In this document: positions 17,246 to 25,388 of the stretch, piece by piece | Layout: each line of letters opens with the position of its first letter | Numbering within the stretch: position 1 is the first letter of the stretch | NCBI GenBank assembly: GCA_041642635.1 | Contig: JBEPWB010000011.1 | Span: 1 to 25,388, forward strand | Direction of reading: 5' to 3' | DNA: 25,388 nucleotides | Source of the DNA: JAAZVM01 sp041642635 | GTDB taxonomy: Bacteria > Patescibacteriota > Gracilibacteria > BD1-5 > UBA6164 | The notes under the pieces: generated by a model | What the model saw: only the letters and a program-made list of their open reading frames with translations | Databases searched by the model: none | What the model was told of the DNA's origin: nothing | Translations under genes and position numbers: made by a program

Positions 17246-18681
17246 ATATCTGATTCTCAAGAAATAACTCAAGAATTAGAGGCACTGGATTCACTTTTTA
17301 TTATAGTATAATAATTAGTAAAAACTAGATTATCTCAAGAAAAATATTTTATTTCATAAATATTTGTACCATTTGCAAGATTATTATAATTTACATCTGC
17401 GTGATATCTCCAAGTACTTCAATTAAAAGAAGATAACTCATAACCATTTACAGTAACTCTATCTACTCTTTCATCAAAAACTTGTCATCTTATAGTAACA
17501 AAACTATCAGTTGTATTATAAGTATTAGTTATTGTTGGAGAAGTAAAAGTAAAATCACCTCAATCAGCATCAAAAGTCTTAACATCAAAACCTCAAGTTC
17601 AACCGTCAGAATTAGTGTTACTACTTGATTGACCATCTGAATAATAAACAGTATAAACAAATTTGGAAACTATAGAATTACTATCATCATAAACCTTGAA
17701 AACTAAATCGTTAACTCTATCTGATGTATTAATTCATGTTAATTCAAAAGTTCATTCTTGAGAATTCAAATCAGCTGAAACTCAATTAACTGTAAAATCA
17801 GTAACTATATCCTCATTATAACTTCATCTAATATCTATACTTGATGATGATACATTAGATTCATCAATTAAGTTGTTAAAACTTAAATATCTATTTCAAC
17901 CGTTTGTAGTTAATGTTGGCGCATATTCTCATGTTCATGATAATTCTCAACTTGAAGTTTCTCAACTTCAAGTTTCTCACTCTTCACCTGAGTTTAAATA
18001 TGAAGATCAATTATTCAATATATACCAATCTGATCTCAAGAAAAATTGATCTAAAGAATCTTTTAATAATGATAAATCTATACTGTCGTCTCAAGCATCA
18101 GTTCTAGAAATTGTAATTTTTTCTCATCATGTTAATACAGTGTTTCTTCAAGCCAAATTACTAACCTCTACAAATCAAGAAACTAAATAAACAGTTGAAG
18201 AAACTTCGTTTTGAGATAAAGATAAATGTGAATTTTCTCATACTTTTAACTTTGCAAAATTCATATTTACATCTACTGGTTTTTCAGTATCTAACCAAAC
18301 TTCTCAGCTAGAATGATTATACAATCAATCATCAACATATAATATTTCTCAAAGTCTAGAAATATTAAAATCTACTCAATTTTCTACATTAGATATTTTT
18401 ACTCTTCCCTCTCTAACGAGTATTTTTTCTCATTTGTATAAATCTGATTCTCATTCATAAGTTTCTCTATTTCATCAAGCATATTCTATAACCGCTTCTG
18501 AAAATTCATCTTCTAAATTAATTTCTAATCACACTTGATTTTCATTATTGTTTTGATTGTTTTGATCATCTCATCAAAAAATTGAAAAAATTAATATTAG
18601 TACTAATATTACTCAAACTATTGGTACTATATAATCTTTTATTTTTTTCTGAAAAGAAATCCCATGCCTTCTTCTATTCAT
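17242..18681 (-). CDS. Anchored surface protein with FecR-like domain
   Basis: A 479-residue protein with a basic N-terminus (M-N-R-R-R-H-G), one transmembrane helix at about 18-35 (I-V-P-I-V-G-V-I-L-V-L-I-L-I-F) and a large exterior part. Residues about 80-195 resemble FecR: V-R-E-G-R-V-K-I, L-Y-V-D-D-G, S-G-E-V-W-L-D-T, L-K-V-G-E-N-S and a second V-Y-L-V-S-G-F-V-E-V copy. A Ser/Gly/Thr/Glu linker encoded by 15-base tandem repeats follows at 17944-17985. Residues 270-460 hold two Ig-like repeats (V-N-G-V-S-A-D-L and V-N-G-Y-E-L-S). FecR domains in envelope proteins sense or bind surface ligands. No FecI-type sigma factor is near. Likely a cell-surface or pilus-associated structural protein. 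Confidence 0.65.
17944..17973 (-). repeat. 15-bp tandem repeat in the linker
   Basis: Two copies of a 15-base unit (17944-17958, 17959-17973) differ by one base, and a third decayed copy follows at 17974. It encodes S-G-E-T-S-type linker units in the FecR-like protein and keeps frame, so it varies linker length without frameshift. Confidence 0.7.
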
Positions 18682-18818
18682 AATTATTATTGATTTATAA
18701 ATTAAATATCTTATATAAATATAAGTAATTTTTCAAAAAAAACAAAAAAAAATTTTTTTAAGAATAATATTATATTATAAATAAAGATAACAAAAAGTAA
18801 AGCATTAAAAAAAATTTC

Positions 18819-18848
18819 TTGTTGATTTATAAAAAAAATTATTATAAT
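18819..18848 (+). promoter_or_regulatory. Candidate promoter of the acidic lipoprotein
   Basis: TTGTTG (18819-18824), 18 bases, TATAAT (18843-18848), ending 32 bases before the ATG. The -10 box is perfect; the -35 box has two mismatches. Confidence 0.45.
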
Positions 18849-18880
18849 AAAAGACACATTTTATATATAATAATAGAATT

Positions 18881-19186
18881 ATGAAAAAATTTATAGCAAT
18901 ATTGAGTGTTTTATCACTTGCTTTATTAGCTTCTTGTGGTACTGACACTAACATGAACGATGATACTGGTACTAATGGTGAAGAAATTATCATCGATATG
19001 GAAGAAGATACTTCTGATAACGGAGAAACTATGGAAGATAATACTTCTACTGAAGATGAAACTACTGACGCTGCAGGTACTGAAGATAACACTTCTAATA
19101 ATGAAGTGATGGGAGAAGAAAATAACGCTACTGACGGTAGCGAAGATACTGTTGAAGGTGAAGCTGAATTAGATATAATTATGTAA
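18881..19186 (+). CDS. Highly acidic lipoprotein
   Basis: A 101-residue protein with a lipoprotein signal peptide: M-K-K-F-I-A, hydrophobic core, then lipobox L16-A17-S18-C19. The mature 83 residues are almost only Asp, Glu, Thr, Asn, Ser and Gly, with 29 Asp/Glu and no Lys, Arg, His, Pro or aromatic residue. Such a chain is probably disordered and anionic on the surface. All eight glycines are GGN; no TGA is used, unlike its neighbours. Repeats such as T-E-D-x-T and N-T-S are visible. It may bind cations or act as a spacer, but no family is recognised. Followed by a strong terminator. Confidence 0.75.
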   Translation: MKKFIAILSVLSLALLASCGTDTNMNDDTGTNGEEIIIDMEEDTSDNGETMEDNTSTEDETTDAAGTEDNTSNNEVMGEENNATDGSEDTVEGEAELDIIM

Positions 19187-19202
19187 TTTGCATAAAATAT
19201 AA

Positions 19203-19248
19203 AATAATGTTAATATTTAACTAGTTTAAATATTAACATTATTTTTTT
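19203..19248 (+). terminator. Terminator between lipoprotein and cNMP gene
   Basis: 18-base perfect arms (19203-19220 and 19226-19243), 5-base loop, then a T7 run. The next ATG begins at 19249, directly after the T run. Confidence 0.85.
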
Positions 19249-19638
19249 ATGCCAGAAAATATATATTCACTTAAGATTTTTGAATGAATTGACAAAGATA
19301 TAATTGATAGTATTATTGAAAATTGTGAAATGAGAGAGATTAGCAATTGAGAGATTATAATCGCAGAATGAGAAGAATCAAACTGAGAATGATATATTTT
19401 GAAAAAGTGAAAAGTTTGAATATCCATTAAATGAAATAGAATTGCAGAACTTTCACATTGAGATATTTTTTGAGAAATTGCTCTATTAAATGAAGAACAA
19501 AGAACTGCAACAGTATTAGCAATGGCTGATATTGAAGTAATAGTTTTAAACTTAGAAAATTTAATAGAAATAATAAATAACGATAGTAACAAAATAAACA
19601 AAAAAATAATGAACAGGATAGAAGAAAACCTAAAATAA
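19249..19638 (+). CDS. Cyclic nucleotide-binding domain protein
   Basis: A 129-residue protein that is one cNMP-binding domain of the CRP/CAP type without DNA-binding domain. It has A-E-G-E-E-S at the start of the barrel, G-Y-I-L-K-K-G-K-V, and the phosphate-binding cassette H70-G-D-I-F74-G75-E76-I-A-L-L followed by R85-T-A-T-V. E76 and R85 correspond to Glu72 and Arg82 of E. coli CRP, so cyclic nucleotide binding is plausible. All ten glycines that I counted are TGA. The ATG follows the T run of the upstream terminator with no room for a separate leader. Perhaps it acts as a regulatory subunit; the partner is unknown. Ends in a terminator shared with tyrS. Confidence 0.8.
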
Positions 19639-19669
19639 AAAAAATTACTTTTTAAAAGTAATTTTTTTT
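19637..19669. terminator. Bidirectional terminator for cNMP and tyrS genes
   Basis: 15-base arms of nearly pure A/T with an A-C-T/A-G-T core (19637-19651 and 19655-19669), flanked by A and T runs. The stop codons of the two convergent genes lie at its two edges. Confidence 0.75.
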
Positions 19670-20948
19670 ATTTTAATAAAAGTCTAAAATTTTTCTTTCA
19701 CTTTCTTAAAAGTAAAAATTTATCATTTATAAAATTATATTCAACATCATAATTAAAATCTTCAATTTTTTGTTCATTTATAAATATTGCTCCCGATTTA
19801 ACACTATTTCTAGCATTAGAATTAGAACCTTCTAATCAAGCTGTTACCATTGTTTCAAATAGATTTTGTCCAGAATAATCAAAACCTCACATTGCATTTT
19901 TAAAAGTTTGTAATTCTTCGTCATTTAATGATTTTAATATTTCTAATTTTTCAACATCTCAAAACATAAAATTAGAAATATTTTCTGCTAATTTAGCTTC
20001 GTTAACTCAATGAATAATCTCTACAACACTAAAAGCAAGTAGTTTTTGTCCAGCTCTGTTTTCTGGTTTTCTTAAGTGATCAGTTACAATTTTATCTATT
20101 TCTTCAGTTTCTATAAGAGTAAGCATTTTTAAATATTTTGACAAATCTTCATCTGCAACATTCATAAAATATTGATAAATAAAATATGGTGTTGTTTTAT
20201 CTTTGTCCAAAAACATAGCATTTCACTCACTTTTTCAGAATTTTTTTCAGCTAGAATCAGTAATTAATGGCCAAGTTAAAGCATACGCTTCTTTATCGAA
20301 TTTTTTTCTGATAAGTTCAGTTCATCAAACCAAATTTCACCATTGATCTTGTCAACCAATTTGCATATTTACTCACATTTCATTATTCATTTTTGCAAAA
20401 TCATATGCTTGCAATAATTGATAAGAAAACTCTGTATAACTTATTGATTTTGAAGGATCTTCTATTCTTTTTTTAACAGATTCTTTGTTTATCATAGAAT
20501 TAACTGTCATAAATTTTCAGACTTCTCTCAAAAAATCTAAAAATGACATTCATTCATAAAAAACTTTGTTGTTTATAAAATCAAACTTGAAATCATTTCA
20601 AGTAAATTTTTCCAAATTATTCAATACATTTGTAATTTGAACAGAAATTTTTTGTTGATTATTTTCTAAATCAGCTTCAGTTAAAAAAGTTCTTTCACTG
20701 TCTTTTCAACCTGGATCTCAAATCATTCAAGTCGCTCATCAAGTCAGCGCTATATATTTATTTCATCTTCTCATAAAATGAATTGCAACCATAAAACCTA
20801 TAAAATTTCACAAATGCAAAGAATCAGCAGTTGGATCAAAACCGCAATAAAAAACCCCTTCTCAAGCATCCATTTTTTCAAATAATTCATCACTAGTATG
20901 TTGGTACAAAAGTCATCTATCAGTTAATTCTTGTTTTAAATTTTTCAT
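19668..20948 (-). CDS. tyrS: Tyrosyl-tRNA synthetase
   Basis: A 426-residue class I synthetase charging tRNA-Tyr, normal length for the bacterial form. The class I signature is H45-L-G-N (HIGH variant), followed by A-L-T-G-G-A-T-G-M-I-G-D-P, Q-L-L-Q-A-Y-D, Q-I-G-G-Q-D-Q-W-G-N and the second signature K236-F-G-K-S240. The C-terminal S4-like domain ends L-L-R-K-G-K-K-N-F. Several active-site glycines, including that of K-F-G-K-S, are TGA, while the Trp in D-Q-W-G is TGG; this excludes UGA as Trp. The upstream gap to the divergent HIT gene holds a TATAAT at 20990 to 20985. No T-box leader is seen. Confidence 0.98.
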
Positions 20949-21014
20949 AATTATTTTTGTATTATCTATTTAACAAATAAAAATATTATAAATATTTTAT
21001 TAAAAAATAGCATT

Positions 21015-21035
21015 AAATCAATTAAAATTTGATTT
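21015..21035. repeat. Small palindrome between tyrS and the HIT gene
   Basis: AAATCAA (21015-21021) and TTGATTT (21029-21035) are inverted with a 7-base spacer in the divergent tyrS/HIT intergenic region. It may be an operator, but chance is possible in DNA so rich in AT. Confidence 0.25.
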
Positions 21036-21098
21036 TTAAAATGTTTTAGTTAAATTTATATAAATGTTTAAATTTTTTATACAAGAAATACAAAAATT

Positions 21099-21503
21099 AT
21101 GTTTTTTAATAGAGATGAATATATAAGCAAAAATCCTTATCTTGCAGGAAAAGATTGTCCATTTTGCAAATTAGAAGAAGATGAAAAAGCACTTTTTTTG
21201 TACAAAACAAAATATTGGGAAGTTAGATTTAACAAATTTCCTTATTATTGATACAAACAAAATTTACTAGCTTTTCCAATTGAACATAAAGCAAATACAA
21301 CAGATTTGACTGATGAAGAAATTCTTGATTTTAAAAATATAGAACTTTACATGAAAAATTATTTTTGAGAAAAAAATTATTTTTCGTTCATAAGACATGG
21401 AAAATGATGAAGAAGTGTTGAACATTTGCATTATCATTATTTGGAATGAATTTTTATGCATTCCCCTAACGGTGAAAAATTATTTGAAGTAATTACAAAA
21501 TAA
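21099..21503 (+). CDS. HIT domain protein
   Basis: A 134-residue histidine triad protein, a nucleotide hydrolase or transferase family. It has the N-terminal C-P-F-C-K pair typical of zinc-binding HIT members, F-N-K-F-P-Y-Y as the conserved strand of the nucleotide-binding region, F-I-R-H-G-K, and the triad H109-L-H111-Y-H113 near the end (S-V-E-H-L-H-Y-H-Y). The C-terminal part after the triad is short. It forms an operon with the winged-helix gene, whose ATG begins 2 bases after this stop. The substrate (an AMP- or other NMP-conjugate) cannot be told. Confidence 0.8.
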
Positions 21504-21505
21504 AA

Positions 21506-22111
21506 ATGAAAGACTTAGATATATCTAAAATATTTTGATCAAAATGTAGAACAAAATTATTAGAAAAATTTTTCTTAGAATATGAAGCTGGGAATAAAGA
21601 TTGATTCCATATGAGAGCATTATCAAGAGATTTGGAAGAGCAAATAAACTCTATAAAAAGAGAGCTTGATAGCTTAACAGAATTATGAGTTTTAAAACAC
21701 AAAGTAGAACTTAGAAAAAAAATATTTTTTGTTAATCCAAAATTTTATTTACTAGATGATTTTACAAATATTTTTTTAAAAACATATAATCCCTTAGAAA
21801 AAGTAAAAACTTACTTCAAAAATAAACAAGAATTAGAATTAATTATTATAAACGAAACTGTAAAAAATAAATTAATGACTCCCGGAAAATCAATTTTAGA
21901 TATTTTTTTAATATGAGAAATAGATAAAGAAGAATTATGAGTTTTTTTATCAGAAGCTTTTTATTGAAGAAAAATAAAATACGCGATAATTACAACTGAA
22001 GATTTTTATAGAAGATTAGAATTTTGAGATAAATTGATAAAAAATATTTTAACTGAGAGATGAAATATTTATCTAAGAGATACAATGAAAATCAAAGAAA
22101 AATTAGCATAA
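21506..22111 (+). CDS. Winged-helix transcriptional regulator
   Basis: A 201-residue protein. The N-terminal 70 residues look like an ArsR-type winged helix: I-F-G-S-K-C-R-T-K-L-L-E-K-F-F, F-H-M-R-A-L-S-R-D-L-E-E-Q-I-N-S-I-K-R-E as helix-turn-helix, and E-L-G-V-L-K-H-K plus I-F-F-V-N as the wing. The second half (D-I-F-L-I-G-E-I-D-K-E-E-L, then I-K-Y-A-I-I-T-T-E-D-F-Y-R-R) resembles a degenerate nucleotidyltransferase-like domain that often follows such winged helices in CPR genomes. It is cotranscribed with the HIT gene. DNA target unknown. Confidence 0.65.
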
Positions 22112-22147
22112 AAAAATTAGTATTTTTCAAAAAATACTAATTTTTTT
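22111..22147. terminator. Bidirectional terminator for wHTH and tsaD
   Basis: 17-base perfect arms at 22111-22127 and 22130-22146 with A6/T6 ends. The plus-strand stop at 22109-22111 and the tsaD stop at 22149-22151 bracket it. Confidence 0.8.
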
Positions 22148-22148
22148 A

Positions 22149-23165
22149 TTACATTTTTACAGCTCAAATTTTGTGTTCAAAATTATTATATTTGATTCTA
22201 TAATAAGTAAGAATTCCAACCATTGCTGCATTATCCATACAATAAACTAATTTTGTTGGAAAAATAAAATTTAGTTTATTTTTTTTGGATAATTTTTCTA
22301 TTTCATTTTTTAGTTTATTGTTAGCACTAACTCCTCAGGCAAGCATTATTGATTTTACGTTTTTTTGTCTTGCAGCTTCTACAAGCTTCCAAGCCAAAAC
22401 TTCAGTTACTGCGTTTTCAAATTCAAAACTTATTTCTTTTTTGTCTTCAATTGTTAAACTTCATTTTTCTTGAATTCTTTTATCTACTTCCCTTTTTACA
22501 CTAGACTTTAAACCAGAAAAAGAAAAATTAAAATCTCTTTTTACAAGCCAAACTCTTGGAAATAATTCTTTTGAAACTCATCATTCTGATTCATATTCAC
22601 TAGAAAATTTTGAAATAATTGGTCAACCTGGATATCAAAGTCACATCATTTTTGCCGCTTTATCAAAAGCTTCTCAACCTGCATCATCTCAAGTTGAACC
22701 CAGTTTTTGAAAATCCCACATATTTTCCATATAAAAAATATCATTATGTCCACCAGAAACAGTCAAACAAATAAGAGGAAATTTTACTTCTTCTTCTTTT
22801 CTTTCCAAAAAATTAGAAAAAATATGAGCTTGAATATGATCAATTGGAATTATTGGAATATTTAAAACGCTAGAAATAGTTCATGCAACTGTTGTTCAAG
22901 TCAAAAGAGATGGCAATAATCAAGGATTTGTTGTTACTCAAATATAATCAATTTGTTCAAGAGTTGTAGAGGTTTTATCCAGCACATTTTGCAAAACTTC
23001 AAAAATAACATTAGCATGTTCTCTAGCTGCAACTTCAGGAACAACTCAACCTGTAAGGTTATGAATTTTTATTTGGCTAGCTGTATCCATAAAAATAAGT
23101 TTATCGTCTTCAAACAAAGCAATACTCGTGTCGTCGCAACTAGTTTCAAATGCTAAAATTTTCAT
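22149..23165 (-). CDS. tsaD: tRNA t6A modification protein TsaD
   Basis: A 338-residue protein of the Kae1/TsaD/Qri7 family, which transfers the threonylcarbamoyl group to A37 of ANN-decoding tRNAs with TsaB, TsaE and TsaC. It begins M-K-I-L-A-F-E-T-S-C-D-D-T-S, has the metal motif H110-I-Q-A-H114, L-T-V-S-G-G-H-N, G-D-D-A-G-G-E-A-F-D-K-A, F-S-F-S-G-L-K-S and the C-terminal L-A-G-G-V-S-A-N with D-N-A-A-M. Several of these glycines are TGA. The ATG lies only 3 bases past the stem of the terminator of the upstream M3 gene, so its own leader must be very short or absent. Other t6A genes are not in the window. Confidence 0.97.
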
Positions 23166-23168
23166 CAA

Positions 23169-23214
23169 AAAAATAATTATAATTTATAAGGTTTTATAAA
23201 TTATAATTATTTTT
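23169..23214 (-). terminator. Terminator of the M3 gene
   Basis: 21-base perfect arms at 23169-23189 and 23194-23214 with a 4-base loop, followed on the minus strand by a T run. The M3 stop lies 4 bases before it, and the tsaD ATG directly after. A TATAAT lies inside the downstream arm. Confidence 0.8.
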
Positions 23215-23217
23215 GTT

Positions 23218-25209
23218 TTATATTCAATATCTTTGCATAAAAGCTTTATTATCTAAATCTCTTCACATAAAATCATAGAATAATTCTGAAGCTTTTTTTC
23301 TAGTTCATTGTCAGATTATAGTACTAAGCAATTTTTCTCAAGTTTGTGGATCAAACATTCACATCTCTTTTATTTTTTCAAAAACATCTGCTTCAAGTAA
23401 TTCTGCCCACATGTAAGAATAATATCAAGCTGAATAACCTCAACCAAAAATATGATTAAAACTACAATACATTTTGTAATCTTCTCATCTTTGAAAAATA
23501 GAATATTTATTCACTATATCTAGAGTTTTTTTGTCTAATTCTTCAATATTTAAAGGAATGCTTCAAGAATATAAACTCATATCAAGAAGTGAGAATTCGT
23601 TTTGTCTAGCAACAAAAACTCAACTCATAAAATATTTTAATTTTTCCATTTTTTGAATTATTTCGTCACTAATTTGTTCTCAAGAATCAACGTGTTTTGA
23701 TAATTTTTTCATACTATTTTTTTCACTTACCCAGTTTTCCATCAATTGACTTGGTAATTCTACAAAATCCCATTCTACTCAAAAACCTGATAATTCACTA
23801 TATTTACTTTCAGACATTATTTCGTGAAGTGCGTGACCAAACTCGTGAAACAAAGTTTCAACATCTCTCAAATAAAGTGTAGTTTTTCATTCACCAGATT
23901 TTTGAAAGTTACAAACGTTTAAAACAACAGGAATTTTTTCTTCAGGAAAATATTCTCTTTCTCTTAGACAATCTGCCCAAGCTCAAGGTCTTTTTGTTTT
24001 TCTGTAAAAAGCATCCAAAAAATAATATGAAATCATTTTTCAATCTTTATATATTTCAAAAACTCTAACATCTTTATCGTATGTTTCCACTTTTATTTCT
24101 TTTATTTCTAGAGAATAAAAATTTTGTACAACTTCAAACATATAAGATAAAACATTTTCATATTCAAAATATTTTTTTACTTCTTTTTCGTCTAAGTCAT
24201 ATTTTTCTTCTTTTAAAATTCTAGAATAATAAGCAACATCATAGCTTTCTAATTTTTCTAGAGAAAAATATGATTTTAATTCCTCTAAATCTTTTTCTGC
24301 TTTTTCTCTTGCTTTTGCAGAAATTCATTCTACCAAGTCAAAAATTTGTTCTGGAGAATCAGCCATTTTTGAGTTAAGACTCATTTGTGCATAATTATCA
24401 TAACCAAGAATTTTTGCTTTTTCATCTTTTAATTGCAAAATTTGTAAAATATTTTCTCTGTTATCAAATTTTCATTTTGAAGCAACAGAGTATCAAAATT
24501 TTTGAATATCTTGTCTAACTTCTGGGCTTGAAGAGTATTTCATCAAAGCTTGAGTGCTTGTTGGATCAGCGTCAAAAAGCCAACCTCATTTTTCTTCTCA
24601 ATTTTTTCTTGCAATACTCAAAACTTCTTCTGGCAAATCTTTTATTATTTCAAAATCTGTAATCAAATATTCAAAATCTTTTTCTTCATCTACAATATTA
24701 TTTGTAAATTTATCTGATAAACTAGATAATTTTTTGTTTATTTCTTTTATTCTGTCTTGTTTTTCTTTTGGCAAATCTATTCATCTATCTTTGAAAGATT
24801 TTATTCTAAGAAACATTATTCTCTTTTGTTCTTCGTCTAATTCTAAGTTTTTTTCTACATATAAATATTTTTCAAATAATTCTTTAGAATAAGCAACTTC
24901 ATTAGAAAAATCTTGTAATTTTGGTCTAAAAGTTTCTATAATATTTCTTATTTTTTCACTAGAATTGACTCATTCTAAATGATTTAAAATCGACCAAAAT
25001 AATCATAAAACATTATTATCTTCAAAAGATTCAAAAGTTAAATCCTTATTTTCAACTTCTAATAAACTATAAAAATCATCAATTTCTCTTTGTAATAATT
25101 CTTCCAAAATAATTAATGAATTATCAATAACCTCTTTTGAAGTCAAAAATTTTAAATCTGGAAAATCTTTTTTTTGTAATTCTGAAATCACATTTTGTTT
25201 AATTGACAT
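23218..25209 (-). CDS. M3 family metallopeptidase
   Basis: A 663-residue zinc peptidase of the thimet oligopeptidase/OpdA/Dcp type, normal length. A long helical N-terminal region precedes the active site H455-E-F-G-H459-A-L-H, and W-D-F-V-E-L-P-S-Q supplies the third zinc-ligand Glu about 25 residues on. Y-L-R-D-V-E-T-L-F-H-E-F and the C-terminal F-N-H-I-F-G-G-G-Y-S-A-G-Y-Y-S-Y are conserved family features. No signal peptide is seen, so it likely breaks down short peptides in the cytoplasm. It is read towards tsaD with its own terminator between, and has no overlapping partner. Confidence 0.93.
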
Positions 25210-25272
25210 ATTTTTTATTATTTTATTTAATTTTTAAAATATTTTTGTATAATTATTTTACATTATAAAATA

Positions 25273-25290
25273 ATTATTTCAAGAAATAAT
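25273..25290. repeat. Palindrome overlapping the ung start codon
   Basis: 8-base perfect arms (25273-25280 and 25283-25290) with a 2-base spacer; the A-T of the start ATG belongs to the right arm. It could be an operator or an mRNA hairpin limiting initiation. Confidence 0.35.
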
Positions 25291-25388
25291 GAAATTAAAT
25301 ACAAAAATTAATAATTCTTGGCAAGATTTTTTAGAAAAAGAATCAAAAAAAGATTATTTTCAAAAAATTATTACTAAAATTCAAGAAG
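25289..25388 (+). CDS. ung: Probable uracil-DNA glycosylase, 5' part
   Basis: A partial gene cut by the window edge, 33 codons visible. The sequence N-T-K-I-N-N-S-W-Q-D-F-L-E-K-E, then K-D-Y-F-Q-K-I, matches the N-terminal region of family 1 uracil-DNA glycosylase (S-W-x-x-x-L-x-x-E followed by K-P-Y-F-x-x-L), which removes uracil from DNA. The catalytic Asp and His lie beyond the window, so the call rests on this short match. It is divergent from the M3 gene. A TATAAT at 25248-25253 upstream may serve as its -10 box, with no good -35. Confidence 0.6.
   Translation, partial: MKLNTKINNSWQDFLEKESKKDYFQKIITKIQE

Noticed and set aside
17944..17985. Tandem repeat as a CRISPR array
   Set aside because: Units are 15 bases, contiguous and in frame within a coding region, with no spacers.
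18805..19092. Minus-strand Ser/Val-rich frame opposite the lipoprotein
   Set aside because: Reverse image of the Asp/Glu/Thr-rich lipoprotein, which has a proper signal peptide and promoter.
19668..20948. UGA read as tryptophan (mycoplasma-type code)
   Set aside because: TGA falls on conserved glycines and TGG on conserved tryptophans, for example W-G in TyrRS as TGG TGA.

Overview
The window is very AT-rich and cannot be read in the standard code. Long syntenic genes appear only when TGA is read as glycine. This is decided at conserved positions: TGA gives the Gly of the TyrRS K-F-G-K-S loop, of MurA P-G-G-C, of the bL25 E-G-G-V-L stretch and of YebC K-K-G-T-G-E, while tryptophan keeps TGG. 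Glycine at UGA is translation table 25, known from Candidatus Gracilibacteria (BD1-5/GN02) and Absconditabacteria (SR1), so the DNA is almost certainly chromosomal sequence from that part of the candidate phyla radiation. TAA and TAG are the only stops. Coding density is high: 31 genes, no gap of 300 bases without a gene, no tRNA or rRNA, no insertion sequence and no CRISPR array.

Layout. 1-2505 (minus): YebC-type regulator, a U32 peptidase-family protein and ribosomal protein bS21. 2652-4495: rbfA and an FtsQ-like division protein (plus) converge on an RsbW-like ATPase (minus). 4609-4881: HU. 5017-10382 (minus): a type IV pilus / type II secretion-like cluster, in transcription order a TrbC/VirB2-like small membrane protein, PilN-like, PilO-like and PilC/GspF proteins, then four prepilin-like genes. 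No PilM, assembly ATPase, secretin or prepilin peptidase lies in the window. 10487-12495: a membrane-anchored TraB-like protein converges on a PrsW-like intramembrane protease. 12569-14049 (minus): murA and a small membrane protein. 14174-17200 (plus): a PP2C-like/TM/coiled-coil/propeller protein, bL25, and a thioredoxin-like protein with a cysteine tail. 17242-18681 (minus): an anchored FecR-like surface protein. 18881-19638 (plus): an acidic lipoprotein and a cyclic-nucleotide-binding protein. 19668-25388: tyrS, a HIT protein with a winged-helix protein, tsaD, an M3 peptidase, and the start of a probable ung.

The genes are a mix of housekeeping functions (translation, tRNA t6A modification, cell wall, division, nucleoid) and cell-surface functions (pilus, lipoprotein, FecR-like protein, surface-exposed propeller, intramembrane protease). 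Nearly every transcription unit ends in a long, often perfect, AT-rich hairpin, and at convergent junctions one hairpin serves both strands and contains or touches the stop codons. Shine-Dalgarno sequences are rare, start codons mostly following A-rich sequence. I see no clearly new defence or mobile system. The less ordinary items are the cysteine-tail protein, the PP2C-like propeller protein, the two starts abutting terminators, and the sharply different glycine codon choice of neighbouring genes.
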